Shown: positions 9,265 to 18,358 of the stretch, one piece after another | Position numbering within the stretch: position 1 is the stretch's first letter | Layout of the letters: each line of letters opens with the position of its first letter | Assembly (NCBI RefSeq): GCF_003149085.1 | Contig: NZ_QGDT01000005.1 | Location: 186,001-250,000 of the forward strand | DNA: 64,000 nucleotides | Reading direction: 5' to 3' | Origin: Dyadobacter jejuensis | Lineage (GTDB): Bacteria > Bacteroidota > Bacteroidia > Cytophagales > Spirosomataceae | Notes under the pieces: generated by a model | What the model saw: the letters and a program-made list of their open reading frames with translations, nothing else | Told to the model about the DNA's origin: nothing | The model's database searches: none | Made by a program: the position numbers and the translations under genes

Positions 9265-10758
9265 ATGAGAAACACCTTAATAGTGTTATTAATGGCCTGT
9301 TGTGGGGCGGCTTGGGCACAGCAAAATAAGCCTACTCAGCCGAATATCATCTGGCTGATGGCTGAGGATATGAGCTTAGACTTGGAGTGCTATGGAATGC
9401 CAGCGGTAAAAACCCCCAATTTGAATAAAATGGCCGAGAATGGAGTTCGTTTCGACGCCTGTTTTGTTACTAACTCCATCTGCTCGCCCAGTAGGTCGGC
9501 TATGTTAGTAGGGACACACCAGCTCAAGATCAACGCCCAAAACCATCGGAGCAATCGCAATGTGCCTCTCGATGCGCATTTTAAGCCTTTTACCTATTGG
9601 TTACGAGAGGCTGGCTACACCTGCATACTGGGTCATCATGGAGTAATGAGACAGGGACGTAAGGTCGATGCCAATTTTAAACATGCTGATCTGGGACCTT
9701 GGGATGGTAAGACCCAGTTTGGACTCTTCGATAAGTATGATACTTTTGAAAAGGCCGACCAGCCTTTTTTCGCCCAGATTCAGCTGCTAGCCACACATCG
9801 TGGCGACTGGTGGGATGAGGTCCGTAGCCAGTCCAAGCACCCGGTCGATCCTCAATCCGTGGTGATGCCCAAATATTTGGCCGATCATCCCGTCATTCGT
9901 ATGGACTGGGCCAAGTACCTCGACCAAGTGGAGTTTATCGACAACGAGGTGGGGATGATATTTAAGGAGTTGGAAGCCAAAGGAATGGCCGACAACACCA
10001 TTGTTATATTTATTGGCGACAACGGGCGTTGCAACCTGAAGGGCAAAGGGTATCTGCACGATGCAGGCCTGCGCATTCCGTTTATTGTATACTACCCCAA
10101 GGTGCTTAAAGGCGGGCAGGTGCGCAAGGACGTGGTTTCTTCTACGGATATTACGGCCACGATCCTCGATTTTGCCAGCGTGAAAATCCCCGACTACATG
10201 ACTGGACATCCTGTTTTTGCCAAGGACTTTAAGAGGGAGTCGGTATATGCCACCCGCGATTTGTGGGATGAAATTCAGGAAAAGTCTAGGGCCGTCACCA
10301 CCAATAACTGGAAATACATCAGGAATGATATTCCGGAACTTCCATGGGATGCACACCAGGCCTATCTTGAATTTTACAGGCCTGCCTTACATGTCATGCG
10401 CCAATTGTATAAAGAGGGGAAGTTGACGGAAACAGAAAAACAATATTTCTCCAAAACGAAACCGAAGGAGGAGCTTTATGACCTTTCTAAGGATCCAGAT
10501 GAGATGGTCAACCTGGCCGACAATAGCAGTTATAAAAAGCTTCTAGAAGAATTCAGGGCTGAGACCAAGCAGTTTGACCTACAAATGGCTCCTGTTTCTA
10601 ATGTTTTTGAGCCGGTAACTGCCGATGCTGTGAAGGTATTGGCCTGGATAAAGAAGGATAAGCCCGAGCTTTATCAGCAGATGTTGGAAGGAAAGGAAAT
10701 AGGATTCCAGCATTTATCTAAAGACTTTAAGGCTCTTAAGAGGAAAAAGTCCGAGTAG
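9265..10758 (+). CDS. S1-family sulfatase, exported (array member 3)
   Basis: Secreted sulfatase of 497 residues with signal peptide 1-18 (cleavage near AWAQ), MAEDMSLDLECYG metal site and maturation motif ICSPSRSAMLVG (Cys73). GDNGR supplies the second metal cluster. The usual GKWH is replaced by ILGHHGVMRQG, an altered substrate-side segment like that of the heparan-N-sulfatase-type S1 groups. The C-terminal 120 residues (after LPWDAHQAYLEF) form a helical extension that also occurs in that group. It is third of four consecutive sulfatases. Confidence 0.9.
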   Translation: MRNTLIVLLMACCGAAWAQQNKPTQPNIIWLMAEDMSLDLECYGMPAVKTPNLNKMAENGVRFDACFVTNSICSPSRSAMLVGTHQLKINAQNHRSNRNVPLDAHFKPFTYWLREAGYTCILGHHGVMRQGRKVDANFKHADLGPWDGKTQFGLFDKYDTFEKADQPFFAQIQLLATHRGDWWDEVRSQSKHPVDPQSVVMPKYLADHPVIRMDWAKYLDQVEFIDNEVGMIFKELEAKGMADNTIVIFIGDNGRCNLKGKGYLHDAGLRIPFIVYYPKVLKGGQVRKDVVSSTDITATILDFASVKIPDYMTGHPVFAKDFKRESVYATRDLWDEIQEKSRAVTTNNWKYIRNDIPELPWDAHQAYLEFYRPALHVMRQLYKEGKLTETEKQYFSKTKPKEELYDLSKDPDEMVNLADNSSYKKLLEEFRAETKQFDLQMAPVSNVFEPVTADAVKVLAWIKKDKPELYQQMLEGKEIGFQHLSKDFKALKRKKSE

Positions 10759-10879
10759 TGAATAAAAACAGACTCTGTCCATTGCCGTGCGATTTGTGGC
10801 TAGTTTGGGAGAATAGTTTGTTGAATCATATCAAAATTAGTATCAACCTTGCACCAAATAGTTAATCAATAGTACCCTG

Positions 10880-12475
10880 ATGATAGACTCCAAAAAATAC
10901 TTTGTGCCCCTGTTGATAGCGGTGGGGCTGTTGGCTTCGGGCCAGTCCCAGGCCAGTGAGGACAAACCTAAGCGACCCAATATTTTGTTTTGCATTGCCG
11001 ACGATGCATCTTTCCAGCATATGGGAGCTTATGGCCTTACCAAGTGGGTGAATACACCCAATTTTAACCGGGTGGCCAATGAGGGCGTATTATTTATGAA
11101 TGCCTATACACCCAATGCTAAATGTGCCCCTTCGCGATCCTGTATCCTAACCGGGCGTAATCCATGGCAGTTGGAAGAAGCAGCCAATCATGTACCATTC
11201 TTTCCCGCCAAGTTTAGAACCTGGATGGAGGAACTAGCACATCAAGGGTACCAGACAGGCTTTACCGGCAAGGGCTGGGCTCCAGGAAAACCCGGTAGCC
11301 TCGATGGGAAACCACGACAGCTGACGGGGAAACCTTTTATGACCAAAAAACTAAAGGCGCCTACCTCTTCGATTTCCACGACGGACTACGCTGGGAATTT
11401 CGAGGACTTTATGAATCAGCGTAATCCTGAGGAGCCCTTCTCGTTTTGGTATGGCGGGCACGAGCCCCACCGTACTTATGAGTATGGCTCGGGATTGGCC
11501 AAAGGAAACAAAAAGTTATCGGATATCGATCGGGTGCCAGCCTTTTGGCCCGACAATGAGGTGGTCAGAAATGATATGTTAGACTATGCTTTTGAAGTAG
11601 AATATTTCGATCAGAATCTGGGCAAAATACTCGATATATTGGAGAAAAAAGGGGAGCTGGACAATACCATTATCATCGTTACTTCCGATAACGGGATGCC
11701 TTTTCCTAGAATAAAGGGGCATGTTTATGAATATGACAATCATTTGCCCTTGGCGGTAATGTGGAAGGAAGGGATCGCTCATCCAAAAAGAAAGATAGAG
11801 GATTTTATTAGTTTTATCGATTTGGCGCCTACCATCCTAGAGGCAGCAGGGGTGAAGCGAGATAAGCAAATCATGAACGACATTCAAGGAGAATCTTTTT
11901 TGTCTATTCTGAAGTCGGATAAACAAGGTATTGTGGAACCCAAAAGAGACCATGTGTTGATCGGCAAGGAACGTACCGATGTGGGTCGCCCACACGACCA
12001 AGGCTACCCTGTACGGGGCATTATCAAGGATCATTTTATATATACCAAAAACTATGAGCCTAGCAGATGGCCAGCGGGGAATCCTGAAACGGGATATCTC
12101 GATACCGATGGCAGCCCTACAAAGACTGAAATCCTAAATGGAAGAAGGAATGGTACAGACGTGAGAAGATGGGAAATTTCCTTTGGCAAAAAGGGCCCAG
12201 AAGAGCTATATCGGTTCGATCAAGACTTTGACAATATGAACAATCTGGCTAATGATCCTAAATACGCGGATATTAAGCAGCGCCTGGTCCAACAAATGGA
12301 GAAGGAATTGAAAGAACAAAAAGACCCTAGGATGGAAGGTAAAGGGGCTATTTTCGATAGTTATCCTTATTCAGAAGCCAAAACTAGGAATTTCTATGAC
12401 CGGATGATGAAGGGTGAAAAGATGGAGGCTAAGTGGGTGAACCCAACTGATGTCGAAACGGTACCCGAGCAGTAA
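10880..12475 (+). CDS. S1-family sulfatase, sulfamidase-like branch, exported (array member 4)
   Basis: Secreted sulfatase of 531 residues with signal peptide 1-25 (cleavage near SQAS), [13 protein letters not shown] metal site and maturation motif [12 protein letters not shown] (Cys82), followed by [13 protein letters not shown], a signature of N-sulfoglucosamine-sulfohydrolase-like S1 proteins. [10 protein letters not shown] is the second metal motif. The resemblance to sulfamidases is at the fold/subfamily level; in a galactan locus an O-sulfate is the more probable target. Last gene of the array, 121 bp after the previous one and followed by a strong terminator. Confidence 0.9.
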   Translation: MIDSKKYFVPLLIAVGLLASGQSQASEDKPKRPNILFCIADDASFQHMGAYGLTKWVNTPNFNRVANEGVLFMNAYTPNAKCAPSRSCILTGRNPWQLEEAANHVPFFPAKFRTWMEELAHQGYQTGFTGKGWAPGKPGSLDGKPRQLTGKPFMTKKLKAPTSSISTTDYAGNFEDFMNQRNPEEPFSFWYGGHEPHRTYEYGSGLAKGNKKLSDIDRVPAFWPDNEVVRNDMLDYAFEVEYFDQNLGKILDILEKKGELDNTIIIVTSDNGMPFPRIKGHVYEYDNHLPLAVMWKEGIAHPKRKIEDFISFIDLAPTILEAAGVKRDKQIMNDIQGESFLSILKSDKQGIVEPKRDHVLIGKERTDVGRPHDQGYPVRGIIKDHFIYTKNYEPSRWPAGNPETGYLDTDGSPTKTEILNGRRNGTDVRRWEISFGKKGPEELYRFDQDFDNMNNLANDPKYADIKQRLVQQMEKELKEQKDPRMEGKGAIFDSYPYSEAKTRNFYDRMMKGEKMEAKWVNPTDVETVPEQ

Positions 12476-12526
12476 AGTGTTGGTTAGAGGAATGATATTC
12501 ACTTTGTTTTGATAGGCATTGAAAAT

Positions 12527-12560
12527 AAGCCCCTATTGGTTTGACGATCAATAGGGGCTT
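12527..12560. terminator. Bidirectional rho-independent terminator
   Basis: A 12-bp perfect stem, AAGCCCCTATTG with CAATAGGGGCTT, and a 10-nt loop separates the convergent sulfatase array and the dehydratase gene. Short T and A runs flank it on either side. Confidence 0.8.
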
Positions 12561-12579
12561 TCCGTTTGATAGGAGGTCG

Positions 12580-13734
12580 CTACCAGTTGGTAAAGGACCC
12601 ATCGGCTTTGTGCAGCCGTGGAGCCTCCCAAAAACGAAAGGGGTTCTCTTTTAGTTTTTCCTCTATCACATCCATGCCTAGTCCAGGTGCATCTGGAATG
12701 GCATAAACGGTGTTTTCAACGATGGGATGGTCTATAAAGAATGCATCCTGGCCCGACATGTCCGTGTCGTAAGGGGGTACCTCTAGCCAGGCAAAATTGG
12801 GAATGGCAGCGGCCATATGGATGGTAGCTGCCGTGCATATGGGGCCAAGTGGATCGTGGGGCATGACGTCGATATAATGGGTTTCGGCCATGGAGGCCAC
12901 CTTCATAGCTTCGGTAAGGCCACCAACATTGCATACGTCAATACGTGCAAAATCTGTGATATGTCCCTCTATATAAGGCATAAAGTCCCATTTGCTGGAA
13001 AACTCCTCCCCGATAGCGAAGGGGACATCTACCATTTGGCGCAAAGCCTGATAGGCCCCAGGTACTTGGTCACGGATTGGTTCTTCTATGAAATCAAGGG
13101 TCCCCGCTGGTAGTTTATTACAGAAGGAGGCCGTTTCCGCTACAGATAACCGGTGGTGATAGTCGATGCCTAAGGTGATGGCAGGGCCCAATTCTTGTCG
13201 TAGGGTCGTCAGGCACGCACTGGTTTCGGCGATGGATTTACGAATATCGAAATGGGTGGGCTGTGTGGCATCCCCGTTGATACCCGTGGTAGTGCGGATG
13301 ACCGTCCATCCTTCGTCAGCCAGTTTTTTTGCATCTGTAATAAGCCCTTCACCCATGGGTTTGGAGCTGGTAATAAAGCAGGGCACGTGGTTTCGCTGTT
13401 TGCCTCCCAAAAGCTCATAAACAGGGACGCCCAGCGCCTTCCCTTTTAAGTCGTGTAAGGCTATGTCGATAGCCGAAATGGCGGCTGTAAGTACCCGCCC
13501 CCCTTCAAAATACTGGCTACGGTACATTTCCTGCCAAAGGGCTGCAATATTAAATGGGTTTTTCCCTATTAAAAATTCTCTATAATGCTGCACTGCCCCG
13601 GCTACGGCAAGCTCCCGTCCCGAAAGCCCCGATTCTCCCCAGCCGTAAATGCCTGCGTCTGTCTCTACTTTTACGAGGCAGATGTTACGATGACCCAACC
13701 AAAAAGGGTATGTTTTGATGTCTGTGATTTTCAT
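12580..13734 (-). CDS. Enolase-superfamily sugar-acid dehydratase, D-galactonate-dehydratase-like
   Basis: Cytoplasmic Mg-dependent acid-sugar dehydratase of 384 residues, close in length and layout to E. coli DgoD (382). Visible catalytic features: metal ligands Asp191 (GIDYHH), Glu217 (FIEEP) and Glu243 (IGEEF), with His193 and His293 (MPHDPLGP) as acid/base residues, and LDGK-like SAIDIALHDLKGK before the barrel. No KxK motif at strand 2, which argues against the mandelate-racemase subgroup and classical anhydrogalactonate cycloisomerases. It starts 4 bp after the MFS transporter stop, so they are co-transcribed. Possible substrates are D-galactonate, or D-altronate/L-galactonate given the adjoining pathway genes; the exact acid sugar is not decidable from sequence. 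Confidence 0.85.
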   Translation of the reverse strand: MKITDIKTYPFWLGHRNICLVKVETDAGIYGWGESGLSGRELAVAGAVQHYREFLIGKNPFNIAALWQEMYRSQYFEGGRVLTAAISAIDIALHDLKGKALGVPVYELLGGKQRNHVPCFITSSKPMGEGLITDAKKLADEGWTVIRTTTGINGDATQPTHFDIRKSIAETSACLTTLRQELGPAITLGIDYHHRLSVAETASFCNKLPAGTLDFIEEPIRDQVPGAYQALRQMVDVPFAIGEEFSSKWDFMPYIEGHITDFARIDVCNVGGLTEAMKVASMAETHYIDVMPHDPLGPICTAATIHMAAAIPNFAWLEVPPYDTDMSGQDAFFIDHPIVENTVYAIPDAPGLGMDVIEEKLKENPFRFWEAPRLHKADGSFTNW

Positions 13735-13738
13735 TGGA

Positions 13739-15016
13739 TTATGATTTTATTATGATTCTTTCGACCTTCCCTACCAAGAGTACATAACTGAAGAAGCCCA
13801 GCATTGCCACCGATCCAATATAGAAAAGGGCAGGCTTGAAGTCCCCACCATCTACTAAGTATCCTATGGCTATGGGAGTAACTACTGCTGCCAAGCCCCC
13901 TATTAAGTTAAAAACCCCACCTACGAGCCCTATCATCTGTTTCGGCGCCATGAGCGATACAAATACCCAAGTGATAGACGCCAATCCATTTCCGAAAAAG
14001 GCCAGTGATAAAAAGGCGATTACAAGAAAGGTACTATCGCTATAATTAGCGAAAATGATAGACGTAGACAGGAACATGCCTATCAGGATGGGGGCTTTTC
14101 GGGCTAACTCGGGGGAGTATTTTTTCTTAACCAAATAGTCCGAAAGGAACCCCGACAAGATAACGCCAAAGAAAGCGGCTAGGAAGGGGATAGATGCCAG
14201 CCAGCCTTTTTTCATGAAATCGAGGCCTCTATACTCGACCAAATAAGTGGGAAACCAAGTAAGGAAGAAGATAAAAAGGGTGCCCAAACAAAATTGACCA
14301 ATATAAAGTCCCCATAACTTCCTATATAAAAATGGCTCTTTGAATTCTGACCAAGTGATTGCCTTCCTTGGGGTATCGGTGTCTTGTTCGTTGACGATGC
14401 CCCCATCGTTTTCGATTAGTGATAACTCGGCCTCGTTGACCGTGGGGTGCGTCTTGGGCGAGCGGTATACATAGTACCAAATGACGGCCCAAACGAGGCC
14501 CACAATCCCCGACGAAACAAACAGCCCTTGCCAGCCTAAATGCGCCTGGACGTATATCAAAACGGGCGTTAGGAATGCCAGCCCTATGAACTGCCCTGAG
14601 GTATAGATGGCAATGGCCGAGGCTCTTTCTTTTTCGGGAAACCACGAAGAAACGATCCGATTGTTCATGGGGTAGGAGGGCGCCTCAAAAACCCCGATAG
14701 TAGCCCTAGCCACTATAAAGGCTACAAAGGTTTGTAGGTAGCCCTGAACGAGGGTGGCAAATGACCAGCAAACCAACAATATAGGATAGAGCTTGCGCGG
14801 GTTGGCCCTGTCTACTACTATACCTCCCGGAATTTGCAATAGCGCATAAGTCAGTGAGAAGGCCGAGAATATATAGCCCATCTGAATGGTATCGAAGCCC
14901 AGGTCTGTTTTTAGGGCAGCCGCTGCAATGGAAATATTGCTTCTATCCAAATAGTTGATGACTACCGAGCCAAATATCATGGCTAGAATATGGTAACGCT
15001 TACGGGTAGGTTTCAC
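13739..15016 (-). CDS. MFS transporter, anion:cation symporter (hexuronate/aldonate) family
   Basis: Inner-membrane symporter of 425 residues with about 12 hydrophobic segments. NYLDRSNIS in the first helix and PGGIVVDRANPRKLYP in loop 2-3 are signatures of the ACS family (ExuT, GarP, DgoT, LgoT). It probably imports an acidic sugar or an oligosaccharide-derived acid. Its place in a unit with an LgoD-like dehydrogenase and a DgoD-like dehydratase resembles E. coli lgoT-lgoD and dgoT-dgoD pairings. The gap to the upstream GH29 pseudogene is 76 bp; the downstream dehydratase follows by 4 bp. A neutral-sugar substrate cannot be excluded. Confidence 0.88.
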   Translation of the reverse strand: MKPTRKRYHILAMIFGSVVINYLDRSNISIAAAALKTDLGFDTIQMGYIFSAFSLTYALLQIPGGIVVDRANPRKLYPILLVCWSFATLVQGYLQTFVAFIVARATIGVFEAPSYPMNNRIVSSWFPEKERASAIAIYTSGQFIGLAFLTPVLIYVQAHLGWQGLFVSSGIVGLVWAVIWYYVYRSPKTHPTVNEAELSLIENDGGIVNEQDTDTPRKAITWSEFKEPFLYRKLWGLYIGQFCLGTLFIFFLTWFPTYLVEYRGLDFMKKGWLASIPFLAAFFGVILSGFLSDYLVKKKYSPELARKAPILIGMFLSTSIIFANYSDSTFLVIAFLSLAFFGNGLASITWVFVSLMAPKQMIGLVGGVFNLIGGLAAVVTPIAIGYLVDGGDFKPALFYIGSVAMLGFFSYVLLVGKVERIIIKS

Positions 15017-15092
15017 TGAGATGTTGGTTTTATTAGAGAAGGTTGGAATAGTCTTGTCAAATCAAAGAAAGTTGATAAAGCCTATTGGTGGC

Positions 15093-16614
15093 TTATTCTA
15101 CTTCTATTTTAAATACGGTAGCCATTTCGCCTAATTCCGGCTTTTTCTTAGGCAGATTAATCTTTAGTCCATCGGCCTGTCTTGTCCAGGTTATTTTTTC
15201 GGAGCTGCCCAGCATCGATACCTTTTGTACTTTGAATTTTTTGGCTTTGTCACCGAACGTAGTGAGCAAAATGCTGGTAACTTGGTCGTTCCATCCTAGT
15301 TGAGTGCAGTAGATCACCCTTCCTTTTTGTGTGTACCTGATGTCCTTAAAGTTGAGCAGGTCCAGTCCTTTTTTTACGGCCCCGTACTCGTTCCATTCGT
15401 CACTGGTATCGACAGTGAGCCTGGTAGGTCCTTCTCCAAAAGATACGAACGGTCGAGTACCATAGACAGCCTCTCCGTATTTCTTGAGCCATGCGCCAAT
15501 TCCATGAAGGGCTTCCACCTGTTCGGTCGGAATGGTGCCATCGGGCATGGGGCCGGCAGAGAGCAGCATCACCCCATTTTTACTAACAACCTCTACCAAC
15601 ATTCTAATGGCTTTTTCGGGTTTTATGGCGATGCGGCGCTCCTTATCATAGCTCCATGCGCCCCCCCAATATGAAGTCGGTGATCCATACGTTGGGGGTG
15701 ATGTCCTGCATGGTAGCGCGTTCCACGTTCACGATAGCCAGGCTTTTAGGAAAAAAATCACCTTTGGTATTTACCAGCACCTCCTTGCCTTGCCTTTGGG
15801 CATGATTGAAATAATTGGCCAGGAATTGCTGCCGGTAAGTTTCTTTGATATAGCGTTGTCCGAAATCCATCCAAATAAAGTCGGGGGAATAACCATCGAT
15901 CACCTCATTGAGTTTGTTTATCCAAAGGTTATTCGCCTCGGCATAGCCTATATTACCATAGAGGAGTCGGTACTCTGGGTCTTGGGAAGGAAATATCGTG
16001 TCGTTTTCGAGTAGCAGCTCCCGGTCGGGCCTGTCTACTGAAGCGGTTTTATGGGGGTAGAAATTCATATGAAAGCCATGGTGAAAAGTCGTCATAAATT
16101 TGAGTCCTTTCTTTTTAGTTTCTTGTTGGATGGCTCTTACGATATCGATTTTAGGTCCCATATCTTTAGCGTTCCACGGATTGGCTTTGCTTTCCCATAA
16201 AGAAAATCCATCATGATGTTCGGCAATGGAGCCTATGATTTTAGCTCCGGAGTCGGCAAAAAGGTCTACCCAGCTGGCAGCGTCAAATTTGTCGGCTTTC
16301 CACATCGGGATAAAGTCGTGGTACTGGAAGTTTTTTCCGTAGGTATCCTGGTGGTATTGGTATATTTTTTCTCCCCATCCCACTCTGTTGTTAACGTACA
16401 TCCACCGGGGGTACCATTCTCCACCCCAGCCTGGCACCGAATATACCCCATAATGAAAATAGATACCAAATTTTGCATCGGCAAACCACTCAGGTACGGC
16501 CTTATGCTTTTCTAGTGAGGGCCAATTGGCCTCGAAGTCGGTCGTTTGCCCCCAGCTATGCTTCGCTACGCACAGTAGTAAAAGCGCCTGGATGGAGGCC
16601 ATGAAGTATTTCAT
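15093..16614 (-). pseudogene. GH29 alpha-L-fucosidase/alpha-L-galactosidase, frameshifted at a G7 tract
   Basis: The reading frame starts normally at 16614 with a signal peptide (cleavage near SWGQ) and runs through the GH29 core (FGIYFHYGVYSVPG, AEHHDGF, FIWMDFG with the nucleophile Asp) to ILGG, then shifts into RMEL-stop. The other half continues in another frame from about 15660: AWSYDKERRIAIKPEKAIRM, then VSKNGVMLLSAGPMPDG and the C-terminal beta domain to 15093. Coding-strand GGGGGGG (plus-strand C7, 15661-15667) lies exactly at the break. Removing one G restores 506 codons, matching the 496-residue paralogue next door. Either a recent inactivation, slippage-type phase variation or a homopolymer sequencing error. 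Confidence 0.9.
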
Positions 16615-16748
16615 GCGATTTTGATTGTTTATATCTTAACTTAAAAAAGTTATATTTATAAAAAGATAGTACACTTCTAAGTAAAGCGAGGCTGGCCTAG
16701 ACTATTGACACCAGGCATCATTTCACTTTTGGATGGTACAGTGAAATC

Positions 16749-16784
16749 TAAAAAAATGCACCACCGACGGATTGTCGATGGTGC
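16749..16784 (-). terminator. Rho-independent terminator after intact GH29
   Basis: On the minus strand an 11-bp stem (GCACCATCGAC with GTCGGTGGTGC, one mismatch) is followed directly by ATTTTTTT. It lies 23 bp past the stop of the upstream GH29 and splits this run of minus-strand genes into two transcription units. Confidence 0.8.
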
Positions 16785-16806
16785 TAAGGCGTTATTTAAA
16801 TGAAGG

Positions 16807-18297
16807 TTAGTTAATTTTAAAGACGTAGGCGTATTTACCTACTTCTTTCGATGGCATCTCGATGGTCAAGCCATCTTTAGATTGTTTAAATTTAAGGTTT
16901 CCTTCGTTTCCAAGCAGAGCCACTTTAGATACTTTTTTGGTCATCAGTTTATTGCCTTTTGCCAAGGTGTGGATGGTTGCCTTTCCATTGGCTGGCCATG
17001 CCATAATGGTAGCATAAAGCTGATCGCCTTTTACGGTATAGCGTACATCGTGCTCGCCTAGGGCTTTATTTTTTTGCTCTGAAATATGACCTTCTACAAT
17101 CTCGGTAGGTCCTTCACCGTATATAGTGAAGGGTCTGCTGCCATAGATGGCCTCACCGTTAATTTTAAGCCATGCTCCCAACTCACGTAAAACTTGCCTT
17201 TGGTCGTCGGGGATGGTGCCGTCGGCTTTAGGTCCAACATTGAGGAGCAGGCAGCCATTTTTGCTGACAATGTCCACCAGGTCGTCTACAATAGTGTCGG
17301 GACTCTTTGAGATCCATCCTTCTACATATCCCCAAGAGTTGGCGCCTACAGAAGTATCTGTTTGCCATGGATCTTTGCGGATATTGGCCAATTTACTTCT
17401 TTCAATATCCAACATATGAGTGCCTTCAGGGAAAGAGTTATACTTTAGGTTTTTGGTCTGAAGTACGACCCCCTTATTCCACTCAAGTCCCTTATTATAG
17501 TAGTAAGAGGCTAGTTTTATGTGTTGTGGAGCGTACTCTGGGCGGTCAAAACCGAAGTCGAACCATAACACATCGGGCTGATAGTTGTCTATAATTTCTT
17601 TGGTTCTGTTCCACCACATGTTCCGAAAATCGGCGCTGGCCGGGGAGTAAGGCTTGTGGTTAGGGCCATACAGGAGTTCATATTTTGAAGCCATATTGTT
17701 GAATGATGGCTTTTTGTTGAAGTAGTCCCAGTTAAAAGCCAAGTGTGAAGAGGCACCAAACTTAAGTCCTTGCTTTAGGGTCTCTTCCCGCAACTCCTTA
17801 AGAATGTCCCGATGCGGGCCCATATCTACCGAGTTCCAGATGGTATAGGAAGAGTTGTACATGGCGAAGGCATCGTGATGCTCGGCCACCGGGACGATGT
17901 ACTTAGCACCGGCTTCTTTAAAGAGGCTAATCCATTCGGAGGCATCGAATTTTTCAGCTTTGAAATCTTTGATAAAATCCTTGTAACCAAACTTGTCTAG
18001 AGGGCCATATTTTTCAATATGATATTTGTACACGGGTGAGGCCTGTTTTTTGAGCACCTCCCCATGGCCTCCCAATATGATGGAGTCCTGGTACATATTG
18101 CGCGGGTACCATTCCGATCCATATGCAGGAACCGCATACACGCCCCAATGGATAAATATCCCAAGCTTGGCGTCTTTAAACCATTCAGGGTAAGTATAGT
18201 TTTCTTTGATAGACTCCCAATTTTCCTGGATCTTTTGTTGAGCCATCAAATTACTGTAGGTGCTTAATAAGGCAACTAGGATAAATAATTTTTTCAT
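16807..18297 (-). CDS. GH29 alpha-L-fucosidase / alpha-L-galactosidase, exported
   Basis: Retaining exo-glycosidase of 496 residues with a signal peptide (cleavage near LMAQ), an N-terminal catalytic barrel (about 25-350) and a C-terminal beta-sandwich (about 400-495). Family marks are LGIFIHWGVYAVPAYGSEWY, VAEHHDAF, and VLWFDFGFD with the nucleophile Asp; SKNGCLLLNVGPKADGTIP closes the barrel. GH29 cleaves alpha-L-fucose, and some members in red-algal loci (reported for Bacteroides plebeius porphyran degradation) release L-galactose, which differs only by the C6 hydroxyl. With GH86/GH16 and L-galactose-type catabolic genes near, that second activity is the better guess here. It follows the zinc dehydrogenase by 61 bp and is a paralogue of the broken GH29 downstream. 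Confidence 0.92.
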   Translation of the reverse strand: MKKLFILVALLSTYSNLMAQQKIQENWESIKENYTYPEWFKDAKLGIFIHWGVYAVPAYGSEWYPRNMYQDSIILGGHGEVLKKQASPVYKYHIEKYGPLDKFGYKDFIKDFKAEKFDASEWISLFKEAGAKYIVPVAEHHDAFAMYNSSYTIWNSVDMGPHRDILKELREETLKQGLKFGASSHLAFNWDYFNKKPSFNNMASKYELLYGPNHKPYSPASADFRNMWWNRTKEIIDNYQPDVLWFDFGFDRPEYAPQHIKLASYYYNKGLEWNKGVVLQTKNLKYNSFPEGTHMLDIERSKLANIRKDPWQTDTSVGANSWGYVEGWISKSPDTIVDDLVDIVSKNGCLLLNVGPKADGTIPDDQRQVLRELGAWLKINGEAIYGSRPFTIYGEGPTEIVEGHISEQKNKALGEHDVRYTVKGDQLYATIMAWPANGKATIHTLAKGNKLMTKKVSKVALLGNEGNLKFKQSKDGLTIEMPSKEVGKYAYVFKIN

Positions 18298-18358
18298 TCT
18301 TTTTTAAGTTAATCCGGGTTATTTCCGGTAGAGCAGTTTGTTTTACGATTGGTAGGTA

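Noticed and set aside
9787..10356. 189-codon open frame opposite the third array sulfatase
   Set aside because: It is fully antisense to a sulfatase with intact motifs and has no recognisable domain; long antisense frames are common in such coding sequence.
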